NCBI RefSeq assembly: GCF_013387495.1
Contig: NZ_JABZEE010000011.1
Coordinates: 217,456 to 281,455 of the forward strand
Source: Streptomyces sp. PKU-EA00015
Lineage (GTDB): Bacteria > Actinomycetota > Actinomycetes > Streptomycetales > Streptomycetaceae
Length of the DNA stretch: 64,000 bases
Direction of reading: 5' to 3'
Shown piece by piece: positions 53,066 to 62,060 of this stretch (the first letter of the stretch is position 1; the number at the start of each line of letters is the position of its first letter). The notes under the pieces are model-generated. The model was not told where the DNA came from and did no database searches. It was given only the letters and a program-made list of their open reading frames with translations. A program made the translations under genes and the position numbers.

Positions 53066-53635
53066 TCACCTCCCTCGGGCGGAGCTCATGGGCCCGGTCG
53101 GGACGGGCTGCTCGGCCGCCGCTGAAGGGCGACCGCCGTCGGTCTCCCACTCCTCTTCCTGGCCCAGTGCGTCCCTGGCATCGCGGGCGACGTCCTCGCT
53201 CGCCATGAGACCGCTGGCGGCGGCGAGCCCGCCGGGGATGGTTGCGGCGGCCATCAACCGGGCGGCGGCAGCCGCACCGGTCTCCGGCGGGATCACCAGC
53301 AGATCCCAGCGGCCTGCGGTGTAGGAGAGAAGGATCAGCTTGTGCGGGTCCTGCTCATCGGAGAACCAGCCCACGTGCACCGTGTGCCCTGCCACGGCCA
53401 CCTTGCGCGGGACCACGGGCCAGTGGCTCGGGTTCACCGTGACACGCGTGATCCGTCCCCAGCACGCGTCCAGCACGGCGACGAGGGCGGGGAGTTCACG
53501 GGAAAGATCGCGAGAGCGAGGCCACCAGGCACCGTCCAGAAGCCCCGGAACCGACCCCATCGGGGTCAGAGACAGACGGGCGGGCGGTGAGGTCACGCGC
53601 TCACTGATGGTCGTACCGTCGATGGTCGCGGTCAT
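53066..53635 (-). CDS. DUF5994 family protein (first copy)
   Basis: 189 residues. The family core is LDGAWWPRSRDLSRELPALV, followed by WGRITRVTVNPSHWPVVPRK and WDLLVIPPETGAAAAARLM. Widely found in Streptomyces, often near stress and sigma-factor regulators; no activity is known to me. First gene of a minus-strand operon with a membrane protein and two small proteins. A second family member faces it on the other strand 295 bp away. Confidence 0.85.
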   Translation of the reverse strand: MTATIDGTTISERVTSPPARLSLTPMGSVPGLLDGAWWPRSRDLSRELPALVAVLDACWGRITRVTVNPSHWPVVPRKVAVAGHTVHVGWFSDEQDPHKLILLSYTAGRWDLLVIPPETGAAAAARLMAAATIPGGLAAASGLMASEDVARDARDALGQEEEWETDGGRPSAAAEQPVPTGPMSSARGR

Positions 53636-53930
53636 GGCGCGGACCTGTCCCCGGGCGCATCTTCATGGTCCCGGTGTTGTTGCTCGCCGAGAACGACACC
53701 CGCGTGGAGCTGGTGTGCGAAGTACTCCCGGTGTCTCCACTGTACTCCGGGCATGGTCCGGTGAACCGCCCGTGACCAGCGAATTCGATGGAAACCGCCG
53801 GTGCGGATCCGCAGCCCGCAGACGAACGTGGACGTAGGCTCGCGGAGTACCGTGAAACCGGCAGCCACCCGGACGCCATTCCAGGCGATCAACGCACGCA
53901 TACCGCACCCCGCAGACAGGTGAGCACACC

Positions 53931-54455
53931 ATGTCCGACGCCGACACCCCACCTGAAACGAAGCTCCTGCCGGACGCGATCCACAACGCCGTGAAACCTG
54001 GCACAGCCCTTCTGCGGCTGGGGACGACACATGTCCGCGAAGGAATCCTCGACGGCGCATGGTGGCCGCGTTCCCGCGACGTCGGCGCCGAACTGCCCAG
54101 CCTGATCACCGCGCTGACCGAGCACGTCGGAGCCCTCACGCGCGTCGGCCTGGACTCCAGCGCCTGGGAAGAACTACCGACACGACTGATCATCGACGAC
54201 CGCGTCGTGCACATCGACTCCTTCCCGGTCGGTGATGACACCGTCCTCCTCACCCGAGGCGATCGAGACCACTTCTCCCTGCTGGTGATCCCACCGGACA
54301 CGACTCCCGACGCCGCACGCGCAGCGATGGCCCGGGCCGTCAGCGCCCACAACACCACGGCCGAGCAGATCCTCATCGACACCGGCACCGGCCGGACACA
54401 CCCGATCGCCACGGAAGACCGGCAGGCGGGCCAGGAACGCCGCGATACGAGGTGA
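53931..54455 (+). CDS. DUF5994 family protein (second copy)
   Basis: 174 residues with the same core as the facing gene (LDGAWWPRSRDVGAELPSLI, HFSLLVIPPDTTPDAARAAM). The two copies differ widely outside the core, so this is an old duplication. Its stop overlaps the start of a 41-residue membrane peptide gene. Confidence 0.85.
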   Translation: MSDADTPPETKLLPDAIHNAVKPGTALLRLGTTHVREGILDGAWWPRSRDVGAELPSLITALTEHVGALTRVGLDSSAWEELPTRLIIDDRVVHIDSFPVGDDTVLLTRGDRDHFSLLVIPPDTTPDAARAAMARAVSAHNTTAEQILIDTGTGRTHPIATEDRQAGQERRDTR

Positions 54456-54577
54456 GGGAGACGGCCCTCTTTCTCCTGCTGATCATCCTGGCGATCGTGC
54501 TGGGCATCATCGGAGCGGTGACCGAGAGACGGCGAAGTTCCAGCGTCTGGACCGCCCGCGGTGCCCAAGGCCCGTGA
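54452..54577 (+). CDS. 41-residue membrane peptide
   Basis: Starts at GTG 54452 inside the DUF5994 stop (GTGA). One strongly hydrophobic helix (ALFLLLIILAIVLGIIGAV) followed by a basic, Ser-rich tail. The opposing DUF5994 operon also has a small one-helix protein next to the DUF5994 gene, which supports this as a real gene and suggests a functional pairing. Confidence 0.6.
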   Translation: MRETALFLLLIILAIVLGIIGAVTERRRSSSVWTARGAQGP

Positions 54578-54757
54578 CCAGTACGGCGAGGGGCCGCTCC
54601 GGGCCCGGAAGGGAGATCGGGTTTGCGAAGTGCGGTCCGCTTCCTCGTCGGCGGCCGCACAGCTCGCGCACTCCAGGATCACCTCGCCTCCCCTTGGTGC
54701 CGCGCAGGTGCCGGCAATCCTGGGTCTGGCCTCTTTCGGCGGTGTGCCGCTGTTGGT

Positions 54758-56308
54758 TCAGTCGGCGACGGTTTCGCACGCTGACGGCACCTTGGCTGCG
54801 GGAGGGAGCGCAGGGACGTACGGCGTCGGAGCGAGTTCCGCAGGCTTTGGGGCATCTGCGGCAGGCCGCCGTGGCCGGTCCTTACGACCCCTGCCCGTGA
54901 GCACCCGCCACATGCCGCGAGACTCCTGGCGTTTCAGGACCCGGCTCCGGCCCTCGCCGAGCTCGCTGAAGCGGCTGGCGGCCTGCTGGTGGGCGTCGGT
55001 GGCTTCGGCGAACCGCCGCACCTGCTGCAGAGCGGCACCGAGGTTGTTCAGCGCCTGACCCTCGCCGTGGATGTCACCGAGCTCGGTGAAACGATCGGCG
55101 GCCTGCTGGTGGGCTTCGATGGCTTCGTCGAACCGGCGCATCTGCTGCAGGGCGGCACCGAGGTTGTTGAGCGCCTGACCTTCCCGGTGGAGGTCACCGA
55201 GTTCGCTGAAACGCTCGGCGGCGAATTGGTGGGCTTCGATGGCTTCCTCGAACCGGCGCATCTGCTGCAGGGCGGCACCGAGGTTGTTGAGCGCCTGACC
55301 TTCGCCGTCGCGGTCACCGAGCTTGGTGAAATGGTTCGCGGCCTGCTGGTGGGCCATGATTGCCCCGTCGAACCGCCGCACCTGCTGCAGAGCGGCACCG
55401 AGGTTGTTGAGCGCCTGACCTTCGCGGTGGAGGTCGTCGAGCTCGGTGAAACGGTCCGCGGCCTGCTGGTGGGCGTTGATGGCTTCATCGAACCGCCGCA
55501 CCTGCTGCAGAGCGGCACCGAGGTTGTTCAGCGCCCGGCCCTCGCCGTGGATGTCACCGAGCTCGGTGAAACGATCGGCGGCCTGCTGGTGGGCTTCGAT
55601 GGCTTCATCGAACCGGCGCATCTGCTGCAGGGCGGCACCGAGGTTGTTGAGCGCCTGACCTTCCCGGTGGAGGTCACCGAGTTCGCTGAAACGCTCGGCG
55701 GCGAATTGGTGGGCTTCGATGGCTTCCTCGAACCGGCGCATCTGCTGCAGGGCGGCACCGAGGTTGTTGAGCGCCTGACCTTCGCCGTCGCGGTCACCGA
55801 GCTTGGTGAAATGGTTCGCGGCCTGCTGGTGGGCCATGATTGCCCCGTCGAACCGCCGCACCTGCTGCAGAGCGGCACCGAGGTTGTTGAGCGCCTGACC
55901 TTCGCGGTGGAGGTCGTCGAGCTCGGTGAAACGGTCCGCGGCCTGCTGGTGGGCGTTGATGGCTTCATCGAACCGCCGCACCTGCTGCAGAGCGGCACCG
56001 AGGTTGTTCAGCGCCCGGCCCTCGCCGTGGATGTCACCGAGCTCGGTGAAACGATCGGCGGCCTGCTGGTGGGCTTCGATGGCTTCATCGAACCGCCCCA
56101 CCTGCTGCAGGGCAGCACCGAGGTTGTCCAGCGCCAGAGCTTCACCATGGCGTTCGCCGATCTCACGGCAGATGGCGAGGTCCTGCTGGTGGGCCGCTAT
56201 TGCCCCGTCGAACCGCTGCACCTGTTGCAGAGCGGTGCCGAGACTGTTGAGCGGCCGGCCCTCGCCGTGGCGTTCACCGAGCTCGCGGCAGATCGTAAGG
56301 TCCTGCAT
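54758..56308 (-). CDS. Tetratricopeptide-repeat protein with near-identical repeats
   Basis: 516 residues from ATG 56308, chosen because GGAGAG precedes it by 4 nt. Eleven 40-residue TPR-like units of the form RFTELGD-HGEGQALNNLGAALQQ-RRFDEAI follow one another, then a basic, Pro/Ala-rich tail (residues 455-516). Repeats 3-6 and 7-10 are the same at DNA level. In Streptomyces such repeats usually follow an NB-ARC ATPase domain; here that domain is missing, so the gene may be an orphan sensor/adaptor or the 3' part of a lost STAND gene. It should bind proteins or ligands in a superhelical groove. Confidence 0.8.
   Translation of the reverse strand: MQDLTICRELGERHGEGRPLNSLGTALQQVQRFDGAIAAHQQDLAICREIGERHGEALALDNLGAALQQVGRFDEAIEAHQQAADRFTELGDIHGEGRALNNLGAALQQVRRFDEAINAHQQAADRFTELDDLHREGQALNNLGAALQQVRRFDGAIMAHQQAANHFTKLGDRDGEGQALNNLGAALQQMRRFEEAIEAHQFAAERFSELGDLHREGQALNNLGAALQQMRRFDEAIEAHQQAADRFTELGDIHGEGRALNNLGAALQQVRRFDEAINAHQQAADRFTELDDLHREGQALNNLGAALQQVRRFDGAIMAHQQAANHFTKLGDRDGEGQALNNLGAALQQMRRFEEAIEAHQFAAERFSELGDLHREGQALNNLGAALQQMRRFDEAIEAHQQAADRFTELGDIHGEGQALNNLGAALQQVRRFAEATDAHQQAASRFSELGEGRSRVLKRQESRGMWRVLTGRGRKDRPRRPAADAPKPAELAPTPYVPALPPAAKVPSACETVAD
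55128..56095. repeat. Perfect 480-bp tandem duplication inside the TPR gene
   Basis: 55128-55615 and 55608-56095 are identical over 488 bp at an offset of 480 bp, that is four 120-bp TPR units. Outside these limits the 120-bp units differ at many bases, so the copy is recent or kept alike by gene conversion. An assembly collapse or expansion should be excluded. Confidence 0.95.
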
Positions 56309-56992
56309 GTTCTCTCCAGGAGTGTCGCGCGCTCCCGCCCTCACTGCCTATTCCTCACGCCGAGCAACGGCGTGACTGGACGGGCAACCCGTTCATGCTG
56401 ACACCCTCAGTAATCAGCCGGGCGGTTGGCGCTGCAACCGGCCGGGTGTGGACCACCCCCAACTGGATGGCATATTCGCTTGTCCGGCGTACAGGAAACG
56501 ACTGCTGCACTGTTCTGATGTATAAGGCCGGCTTGACGTCGAGTGGGCGGTTGACGTTCTCAGCCCGGGATCGTGCATCGCAGCGAGCTCCCACAGATCG
56601 TTTCGCGACCATGACCTGAGCAAGGCGGCGACAACGTCCGGGTCGCCTGCCGCATGGCCAGTCATGTCGCCTGCTCGTCGCCCTCTTCGGCATCGCCGAC
56701 ACTCGCAGGCGCGCACTGAACTGCACCGGCGGGTGCGGTCACGAGTGGCACAACTTGTCAACTCGGCACCAGGCGTGCGGTCCTGACGTTCGGAGCGGCT
56801 GGACTCGACCGGGGCCGAGACCACGGTAGCCATGAGCTACCCGTCTGCTGAAGGCCATCCTGGAGACGGCCGTCGTGGACCAGTTGATCCGCCGCAACCC
56901 CAGGACGGCCGGCACCAGCCCCGCCTCACCCGGTAACGTGGCGACCTTCGGCCGGCGGTTGCCGTACGGAGTCCTCGAAGGCCGGGCACATC
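56309..56992. other. 684-bp accessory gap, no supported gene
   Basis: The stretch 56400-56560 has distinctly lower G+C than the rest. On the minus strand about 56590-56690 reads as protein-like DPDVVAALLRSWSRNDLWELA with no credible start or continuation, perhaps a gene remnant. I see no RNA gene or hairpin here. Confidence 0.4.
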
Positions 56993-57760
56993 ATGCATCT
57001 CGCCGACCGTCCCGCACGCCGCCGCCTCAGCGCCGCCCTGGACAACCTCGCCGTCACCTTCCACGGCATGACCGCACACCCGGACGAGCACAACTGCGCA
57101 TGCCACTGGGGCAGCCCGGAGGAGCTCTCTCTTCTGAAGACGCCGGACGTGGAGCTGGAGCCGGATCTCCTGCGACGGACCTGGCAGGCCATCGACTGGA
57201 CCGATCACGCGGCCGTGCTGCGCCGCATCCTGCCGCAGTTCGCCGCGGTGCTGGTCGCCGGTCGCGCGGAACCCCTGTTCGGACTGGAAGAGGCCGGGTA
57301 CTCCTTCGCCCGCGGCCGCTGGCAGCAGTGGCCTGACGATCACGCCGGTCCGGTACGCGAGTTTCTGCATGCGTGGTGGGTGCAGAGCCTCACCGAGCCG
57401 GATGCGATCGTCCCGGCGCACCAGGTCTTCGTGATGTGTGCCGAGGCGTCAGGAACTGTCGGCCCCTGGCTCGCCGAATGGGAGAAGCAGACCGGGTACC
57501 TCAGCGACCGACATCTCGCCGAGGCGGCGGCGGAATGGGAGTCCGAGCTCCTGGCGGACAGCCTGCCGTGGAGCGTCGGCTGGTACGAGCACGACGAGGA
57601 GGAGATGCGCGCCGAACTGGTCGCCTGGCTCCTCGACCACGCTGCCGTGCGGCTCCGCGAATCCGGCGCATCGGCGGATCTGCAGCACCGGATACGGCTG
57701 CTCGGACTCACGGGCGAGGACCGCTGGACGGATCCGCACTGGCCCGGCTACGGCTGCTGA
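56993..57760 (+). CDS. Uncharacterised protein
   Basis: 255 residues. No clear ribosome site before ATG 56993. Contains HNCACHWGSPEELSLL near residue 34 (CxCH, a possible metal site), then a helical Trp-rich body (PWLAEWEKQTGYLSDRHLAE, LPWSVGWYEHDEEEM). A known kind of Streptomyces orphan protein; I cannot name a family. In the accessory zone next to a SMI1/KNR4 gene, so a role in toxin immunity or phage defence is possible but unproven. Confidence 0.7.
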   Translation: MHLADRPARRRLSAALDNLAVTFHGMTAHPDEHNCACHWGSPEELSLLKTPDVELEPDLLRRTWQAIDWTDHAAVLRRILPQFAAVLVAGRAEPLFGLEEAGYSFARGRWQQWPDDHAGPVREFLHAWWVQSLTEPDAIVPAHQVFVMCAEASGTVGPWLAEWEKQTGYLSDRHLAEAAAEWESELLADSLPWSVGWYEHDEEEMRAELVAWLLDHAAVRLRESGASADLQHRIRLLGLTGEDRWTDPHWPGYGC

Positions 57761-57939
57761 CGGGGGCACGACCTCGGGGCCGGACCGCGTAGCCAACGGC
57801 TCGTGCGCATGCGCTACTTGGCTGCGATGAGTCCGGGCACAGAGACTGGATCCGTAGCCGAAGAAATGACCCGCGGGCTTCGTGACCTGGCCCTCGTTGG
57901 CGACCAACGTCGTGACCCGCGATCGTTCGTCCACGGTTG

Positions 57940-58245
57940 TCAGCGCTGGTCGCCGCTGTGCGCCTCGCACGGCCCGGGGACGGCCCGAGCCGACTGGCTT
58001 TGCCACGAGTCGGACGGCGCTGAAACGGCCCGCGCCTGCTTCCTTGATCGACGGTATCGATGCCACCGTTGGGAGAGCATGCCGGACGCCAGGGAGAACA
58101 AGGCGAAGGCCGCGCAGGTCATCCAGCCCACTGGTTCGCCGGTGACCTTCCCCGCCAGCCAGAACATCGACGACGTGCCTGTCCAGATGGCGAGCCAAGA
58201 GCCTCCATCCGACATCCAGCGAGCTCTCTTCACGCGGGTGACCAT
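57940..58245 (-). CDS. Possible small membrane protein
   Basis: 101 residues from ATG 58245. Two hydrophobic segments (WLAIWTGTSSMFWLAGKV and WMTCAAFALFSLASGML) and a basic end (RWHRYRRSRKQAR) look like a genuine two-helix protein. The ribosome site is weak and the start uncertain; the frame upstream is non-coding-like. The neighbouring 57761-57939 has nothing I can support. Confidence 0.45.
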   Translation of the reverse strand: MVTRVKRARWMSDGGSWLAIWTGTSSMFWLAGKVTGEPVGWMTCAAFALFSLASGMLSQRWHRYRRSRKQARAVSAPSDSWQSQSARAVPGPCEAHSGDQR

Positions 58246-58345
58246 ACATTCCGCGGGGGCACGGACGGGCACGCCTGCAAGGAACGGCGGCGGATGAGTG
58301 GCCCAGGTCAAGGGCCTGTCCGGAGCGGCTGATACCTGTGGTGCC

Positions 58346-58894
58346 ATGGATGCCGCTGATGAAGAACCTCGCCCGGGACGCGAAGCCCTCGATATCCTCC
58401 GAGCCGCCTTCCCACCCGAGTGGAGAGACACCCCGCTGGGATGGGACGGGGTCGCGGCGTGGGAGACAGCCAACGGCGTCGTACTCCCTGAGCCCTACCG
58501 CAGCTTCGTCGCAGAGATCGCCAACGGCTCCGCGCTCGGCCCGGCCGAAGACGGCGGTCTCCTCCCCCTCGGCTGGCTCCCTCCCAGCTGGCCTGCCCTC
58601 GGCGACCGACATGTAGCCGCACCGTTCCCGCTGGAGGCAGCGTGGGCCTGGGAGTACGAGGACGACGCAGAGGCGGACATCGAAGAACGCTCCAGTGCCG
58701 TCTACAACCACGGCTCGATCATCCTCGGGGCAGAAGACGGACCGATGTACTGGATGTTGGTGGTCACGGGGCAGCAGCGCGGGAAGATCTGGCTTGTGGC
58801 TGATGTCGGCGCCCACCCCTACCCCGGGCCTGATGCAGTTGGCTTCCTGGAGTGGGTCCAACGCTGGCAGGCCGGCGGCGACTGGTGGGACTGA
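58346..58894 (+). CDS. SMI1/KNR4 (SUKH) family protein
   Basis: 182 residues from ATG 58346. NGVVLPEPYRSFVAEIANGS is the diagnostic SUKH segment (loop, helix and Gly after the first strand), followed by GPAEDGGLLPLGWLP and WLVADVGAHPYPG, with FLEWVQRWQAGG at the end. SUKH proteins are predicted immunity proteins for contact-dependent and other polymorphic toxins; no toxin gene is seen next to it. Confidence 0.85.
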   Translation: MDAADEEPRPGREALDILRAAFPPEWRDTPLGWDGVAAWETANGVVLPEPYRSFVAEIANGSALGPAEDGGLLPLGWLPPSWPALGDRHVAAPFPLEAAWAWEYEDDAEADIEERSSAVYNHGSIILGAEDGPMYWMLVVTGQQRGKIWLVADVGAHPYPGPDAVGFLEWVQRWQAGGDWWD

Positions 58895-59020
58895 TCAGTC
58901 AGTCCTGCACCATGGGACGCACGTGCCCCGCATCTGGTGCGGGCCGCCCCCAGAAGGGCAAGGAGAAACCTTCCGGTGCGGATTTGGTGCAAGGCGCTTA
59001 GCGCGGTCCAGACGACAAAG

Positions 59021-59047
59021 AAGCCCCGGGCCGTTGGCCTGGGGCTT
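59021..59047. terminator. Terminator-like hairpin at the left end of the element
   Basis: AAGCCCCGGGCC and GGCCTGGGGCTT pair with one G-T wobble around GTT. A near-identical hairpin (one base changed) is at 62245-62271, next to the intact tRNA-Gly 3' end. Confidence 0.7.
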
Positions 59048-59052
59048 TCTGC

Positions 59053-59096
59053 TGGAGCGGGTGACGGGAATCGAACCCGCGCTCTGAGCTTGGGAA
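59053..59096 (-). other. Left attachment site: duplicated 3' part of tRNA-Gly
   Basis: 44 bp identical to 62277-62320, covering the 3' CCA, acceptor strand, T arm, variable loop and 3' half of the anticodon arm of tRNA-Gly(CCC). Past 59096 the sequence leaves the tRNA. Exact duplication of a tRNA 3' end is the mark of integrase-mediated insertion. Confidence 0.88.
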
Positions 59097-59372
59097 TCAC
59101 CGTACTTCTGGGCGTAGTTGGCGACCTGACCAGCGGCAACGGGCGCGAGGGTGAAGCCTTGGGGTCTCCCTGGCACCCGCTGTTGACCGTGGCTTACCGA
59201 CCTGTCGGGCACGCATTGGGCACGGACACCTTCTGATCCGTAGCTCTAGCGGGATCGGTCAGCGGGGGTCATACCGGCCGCTGGGCGGGCCCGGAGGGAC
59301 GCTACCGTGCGGGGGCGGTTACTAGGGTTGCGGTACCTGGCTGCTGTACCGCACGATCCAAACGGGGTGACC

Positions 59373-59732
59373 ATGGAACGGCATGTGCTGGAATCGCTGT
59401 TGATTGGTGATGACGAGGCATCCCTGATAGCTCTGGCCGCCCTCCGCAGCGGCGCCCCCTACTCGGTGGAGGAGCGGGTACAACCCACTGGCGCGCATGC
59501 CGGAGTTTTCAGTCGCCGACTTCAGCGCATGCGGATGCGCGGACTCGAACCTCCTGGCCTGGAGCGAGCAGTGCAGCTCATCCGCGAATATGACCGACCT
59601 GTGCGCACAGCGCTGATCGATCCTGGCAATCGGACACGGTTCACCCTGCTCTTCCTCACCGAGGACGGCAGCGCACTCGTGGCCTGCGTTAGCTGGCCAC
59701 GGCCACTGGTTGCCAGGAAGCCGCCGCTTTAG
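59373..59732 (+). CDS. Uncharacterised cargo protein
   Basis: 119 residues from ATG 59373 with GGGGTGA before it. Helical N-terminus (LESLLIGDDEASLIALAALRSG), polar middle, and a beta-like end (TRFTLLFLTEDGSALVACVSW). No family recognised. Lower G+C than core genes. Confidence 0.6.
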   Translation: MERHVLESLLIGDDEASLIALAALRSGAPYSVEERVQPTGAHAGVFSRRLQRMRMRGLEPPGLERAVQLIREYDRPVRTALIDPGNRTRFTLLFLTEDGSALVACVSWPRPLVARKPPL

Positions 59733-59861
59733 GAGTTCGATCAAGCCTCCGGCCCACCGCCGGACCGTCGTGTCATGTGTGGTGCTGCCATCCCGCAGGA
59801 CACCGCCGCGATCCCTTCGTGTCCGCCGTCGTCGATGTCAGGTGTGGATGTCAGCTTCACC

Positions 59862-60239
59862 TCAGCCGGTTATGGCCTGATCCGCGACAAGGCTGCCCTG
59901 CTCGCATTCACCCGGTTCATCTCTGTCCTTGGCGGTACGAGCAAGGACGATAGGCACGCCCTTCTGGAGTTCACCGTAGACGTGAACCGTGAGCTTAGGC
60001 GCGTCCTCGTGTATCGCGCGGCATATCCTCATGGCGGCCTCGGCACCGCCTGTGTCCAAGCTGGTGCGGATCAACGTGACTGCCCTGTTCGAGCTCAACT
60101 TGACTTCCGTAATGACTGTGCTGTCGGATCCGGCTGCCTTGCGGACTGACTCCGTCGTAACACCGGGTCGGCTTCCGCACCCACTGAGCAGCAGGCCGCC
60201 AGCAACGACCGCTGCGGACAAACGTATGGCAGGCAACAT
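59862..60239 (-). CDS. Small lipoprotein, cargo of the element
   Basis: 125 residues. Signal peptide AIRLSAAVVAGGLLLSGCG with lipobox LLSGC (Cys 21). The mature part has two further Cys (MRICRAIHE and GECEQG) that may pair. Exported and membrane-anchored; function unknown. Confidence 0.75.
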   Translation of the reverse strand: MLPAIRLSAAVVAGGLLLSGCGSRPGVTTESVRKAAGSDSTVITEVKLSSNRAVTLIRTSLDTGGAEAAMRICRAIHEDAPKLTVHVYGELQKGVPIVLARTAKDRDEPGECEQGSLVADQAITG

Positions 60240-60345
60240 CAGGCACCCTTGATCAGCAGTAGGAACGGCCGGATCGTATCTCGCCGGTCACTTGCACACG
60301 CTGCGATTTCCCCTCCTCATGAGCCAACGGGAGAGGCTGGAACAG

Positions 60346-60376
60346 GGTCGGCGGAGTCTCAATGACTGAGTCAAGC
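60346..60376. repeat. IS110-end-like repeat, copy 1
   Basis: 31 bp that match 61025-61055 at 28 positions (start GGTCGGCGGAGTCT, end GAGTCAAGC). Copy 2 adjoins the transposase remnant. The surrounding 60240-60579 has no supported gene. Confidence 0.75.
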
Positions 60377-60579
60377 GTGGCCGGTCAGGGTCTGGAGCAC
60401 CAGTTTGGAAGGCGCCGTATGCGGGTGACGGCTGACCTCGCAGTTTGCTGACCTGCGGGGGAGTGCCGTCGTCACTCTGGTTCCCCGTGGTTCCCCGCCC
60501 GCCTCCGAGCGATCGGGCACGCGTGGGGCACGCGGCACCCGCCAGGAGCGCTTCTCGCGGGATCGAGCATCATGTGCGC

Positions 60580-61017
60580 ATGCTGCTGACCTTCGGTCCC
60601 GACCGCCAAACGCGCGAGTTCACCTGCGACTGCTGCAATGCTCCCATTGAGCGAGCGTGGGACTTCATCTATGCCGACGGTGCTCCGCACGCTGTGTACT
60701 TCGCGAACTGCTACCACCACACCGACCGCGACCACGATGCCTGGATAGACGTGATCTTCGGGACGTGGGGCGGGGGATCTGACCAGTGGAGTGACCATGT
60801 CGCCTTCGCCTGCCGCATCGGTCCGGTGGTGGGGCAGACCACGCCTGCCTCCACGCTTGTGACCGCCGGCCTGGCTCACCCCGATGGCCCGCTCTTCGGG
60901 CTCAAGCTCGATCGCGAAGCGGCCTTGCAGCACCCGCGGCTGAACGAGTTCTGGAAGGTGTCGGACTTCATCCTGGAGAACGACCCACTGGTGCGAGGGC
61001 ACATCTACGGCCACTAG
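60580..61017 (+). CDS. Uncharacterised protein between IS-end repeats
   Basis: 145 residues from ATG 60580 (GTG 60574 is close by). FTCDCCNAPIERAWDFIYADG carries CxCC and later NCYHHTDRDHD: probable metal-binding residues. The rest is Trp/Phe/His-rich and alpha/beta-like (SDHVAFACRIGPVVG, FWKVSDFILENDPLV). Known as an orphan type in Streptomyces accessory DNA. It sits between the two 31-bp repeats, so it may have been carried by the IS. Confidence 0.65.
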   Translation: MLLTFGPDRQTREFTCDCCNAPIERAWDFIYADGAPHAVYFANCYHHTDRDHDAWIDVIFGTWGGGSDQWSDHVAFACRIGPVVGQTTPASTLVTAGLAHPDGPLFGLKLDREAALQHPRLNEFWKVSDFILENDPLVRGHIYGH

Positions 61018-61024
61018 GAGACGA

Positions 61025-61055
61025 GGTCGGTGGAGTCTTAATGACCGAGTCAAGC
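61025..61055. repeat. IS110-end-like repeat, copy 2
   Basis: Starts 8 bp after the preceding gene and runs into the last codons of the transposase remnant. Same orientation as copy 1 at 60346. Confidence 0.75.
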
Positions 61056-62058
61056 TGCCGCGGCAGCCGTCGGTGGGGCTGTGGTGAAGCGGCGGCTGTC
61101 TCGGAGTAGGGCCCAGAGGACGTTGACGCGTCGGCGGGCGAGGGCGATCACGGCTTGGACGTGTTTGCAGCCCTCGGCTCGCTTCTTCAAGTAGTAGTCG
61201 CGGTTGGGGCCTTCGCGGATGATGCTGGTCTGGGCGGACAGGTAGAAGACCCGGCGTAGGCGGCGGCTGTAGCGCTTGGGTCGGTGGAGGTTGCCGGTGC
61301 GGCGTCCGGAGTCCCGGGGGACGGGCACGAGTCCGGCGGCGGAGGCGAGGTGGCCGGCGTCGGGGTAGGCGGCGAGGTCACCCGCGGCGACGATGAACTC
61401 GGCGCCGAGGATGGGGCCCATGCCTGGCAGGGACTCGATGATGTCGGCCTGCGGGTGGGTGCGGAAGGTCTGTCGGATCTGCTGGTCGATGTGCTTGAGC
61501 CGGTCGTCCAAGGCCAGGATCTGAGCGACGATGTCTGCGACGATGCCGGCGGCGATGTCCTGGCCCGGCAGCGTGGTGTGCTGGGCATGCGCGGCGTGGA
61601 GTGCGGTGGCGGCGACCGAGTCGGGGTTGCGCACCTTGCGGCCTGCCAGCCAGGCGGTGAGGCGGGCCTGGCCGCGGCGGCGTATGGCTGCCGGGGTTTG
61701 GTAACCGGTGAGCAGGATCAGTGCGCCTTTGTGGTCGGGGTAGTCGAAGGCGCGTTCCAGCGCGGGGAAGATGCCGGTGAGCACGTCGCGGAGCCGGTTG
61801 AGCATGCGGACCCGGTCGGCGATCAGGTCGGTTCGGTGGGCGGTCAGCAGTGCCAGGTCGGCGGCGAGCTGGGCGGGCACGTGGATGGGGCTGAAGTCTC
61901 GCCGCAGGCGTGCGGTGTCGACGATCACGTAGGCGTCTCGGGCATCGGTTTTTGCTTCACCGCGGTAGGCGCCGGGACATGCGGTTGACTGTGCGGCCGG
62001 GAACATAGACGGCCCGTTGGCCGTGGGCGGCGAGTAACGCCAGTAGCAGGGCGGATCG
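61050..62058 (-). pseudogene. IS110-family transposase, 5'-truncated and frameshifted
   Basis: The long frame gives AYRGEAKTDARDAYVIVDTARLRRD (part of the DEDD/RuvC-like domain) and the C-terminal Transposase_20 part IIESLPGMGPILGAEFIVAAGD, LASAAGLVPVPRDSG, with the family's Ser in that region. The preceding segment LLALLAAHGQRAVYVPGR is in another frame; an extra C within the GGG run at 61974-61976 explains the shift. The first 80-90 residues, with the first catalytic Asp, are missing. It adjoins the integrase fragment and so probably truncated it. Confidence 0.85.
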
Positions 62059-62060
62059 CC

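Noticed and set aside
54989..56401. 470-codon repetitive frame on the + strand
   Set aside because: Mirror image of the TPR gene. The minus-strand frame has the TPR consensus and a ribosome site; this one has neither.
56395..56833. Overlapping short ORFs in the lower-G+C gap
   Set aside because: No ribosome site, no domain, and opposite frames equally open. Kept only as a possible remnant.
58895..59236. ORFs on both strands reading through the left att site
   Set aside because: They run through the duplicated tRNA segment and hairpin, so the frames are by-products of the insertion.
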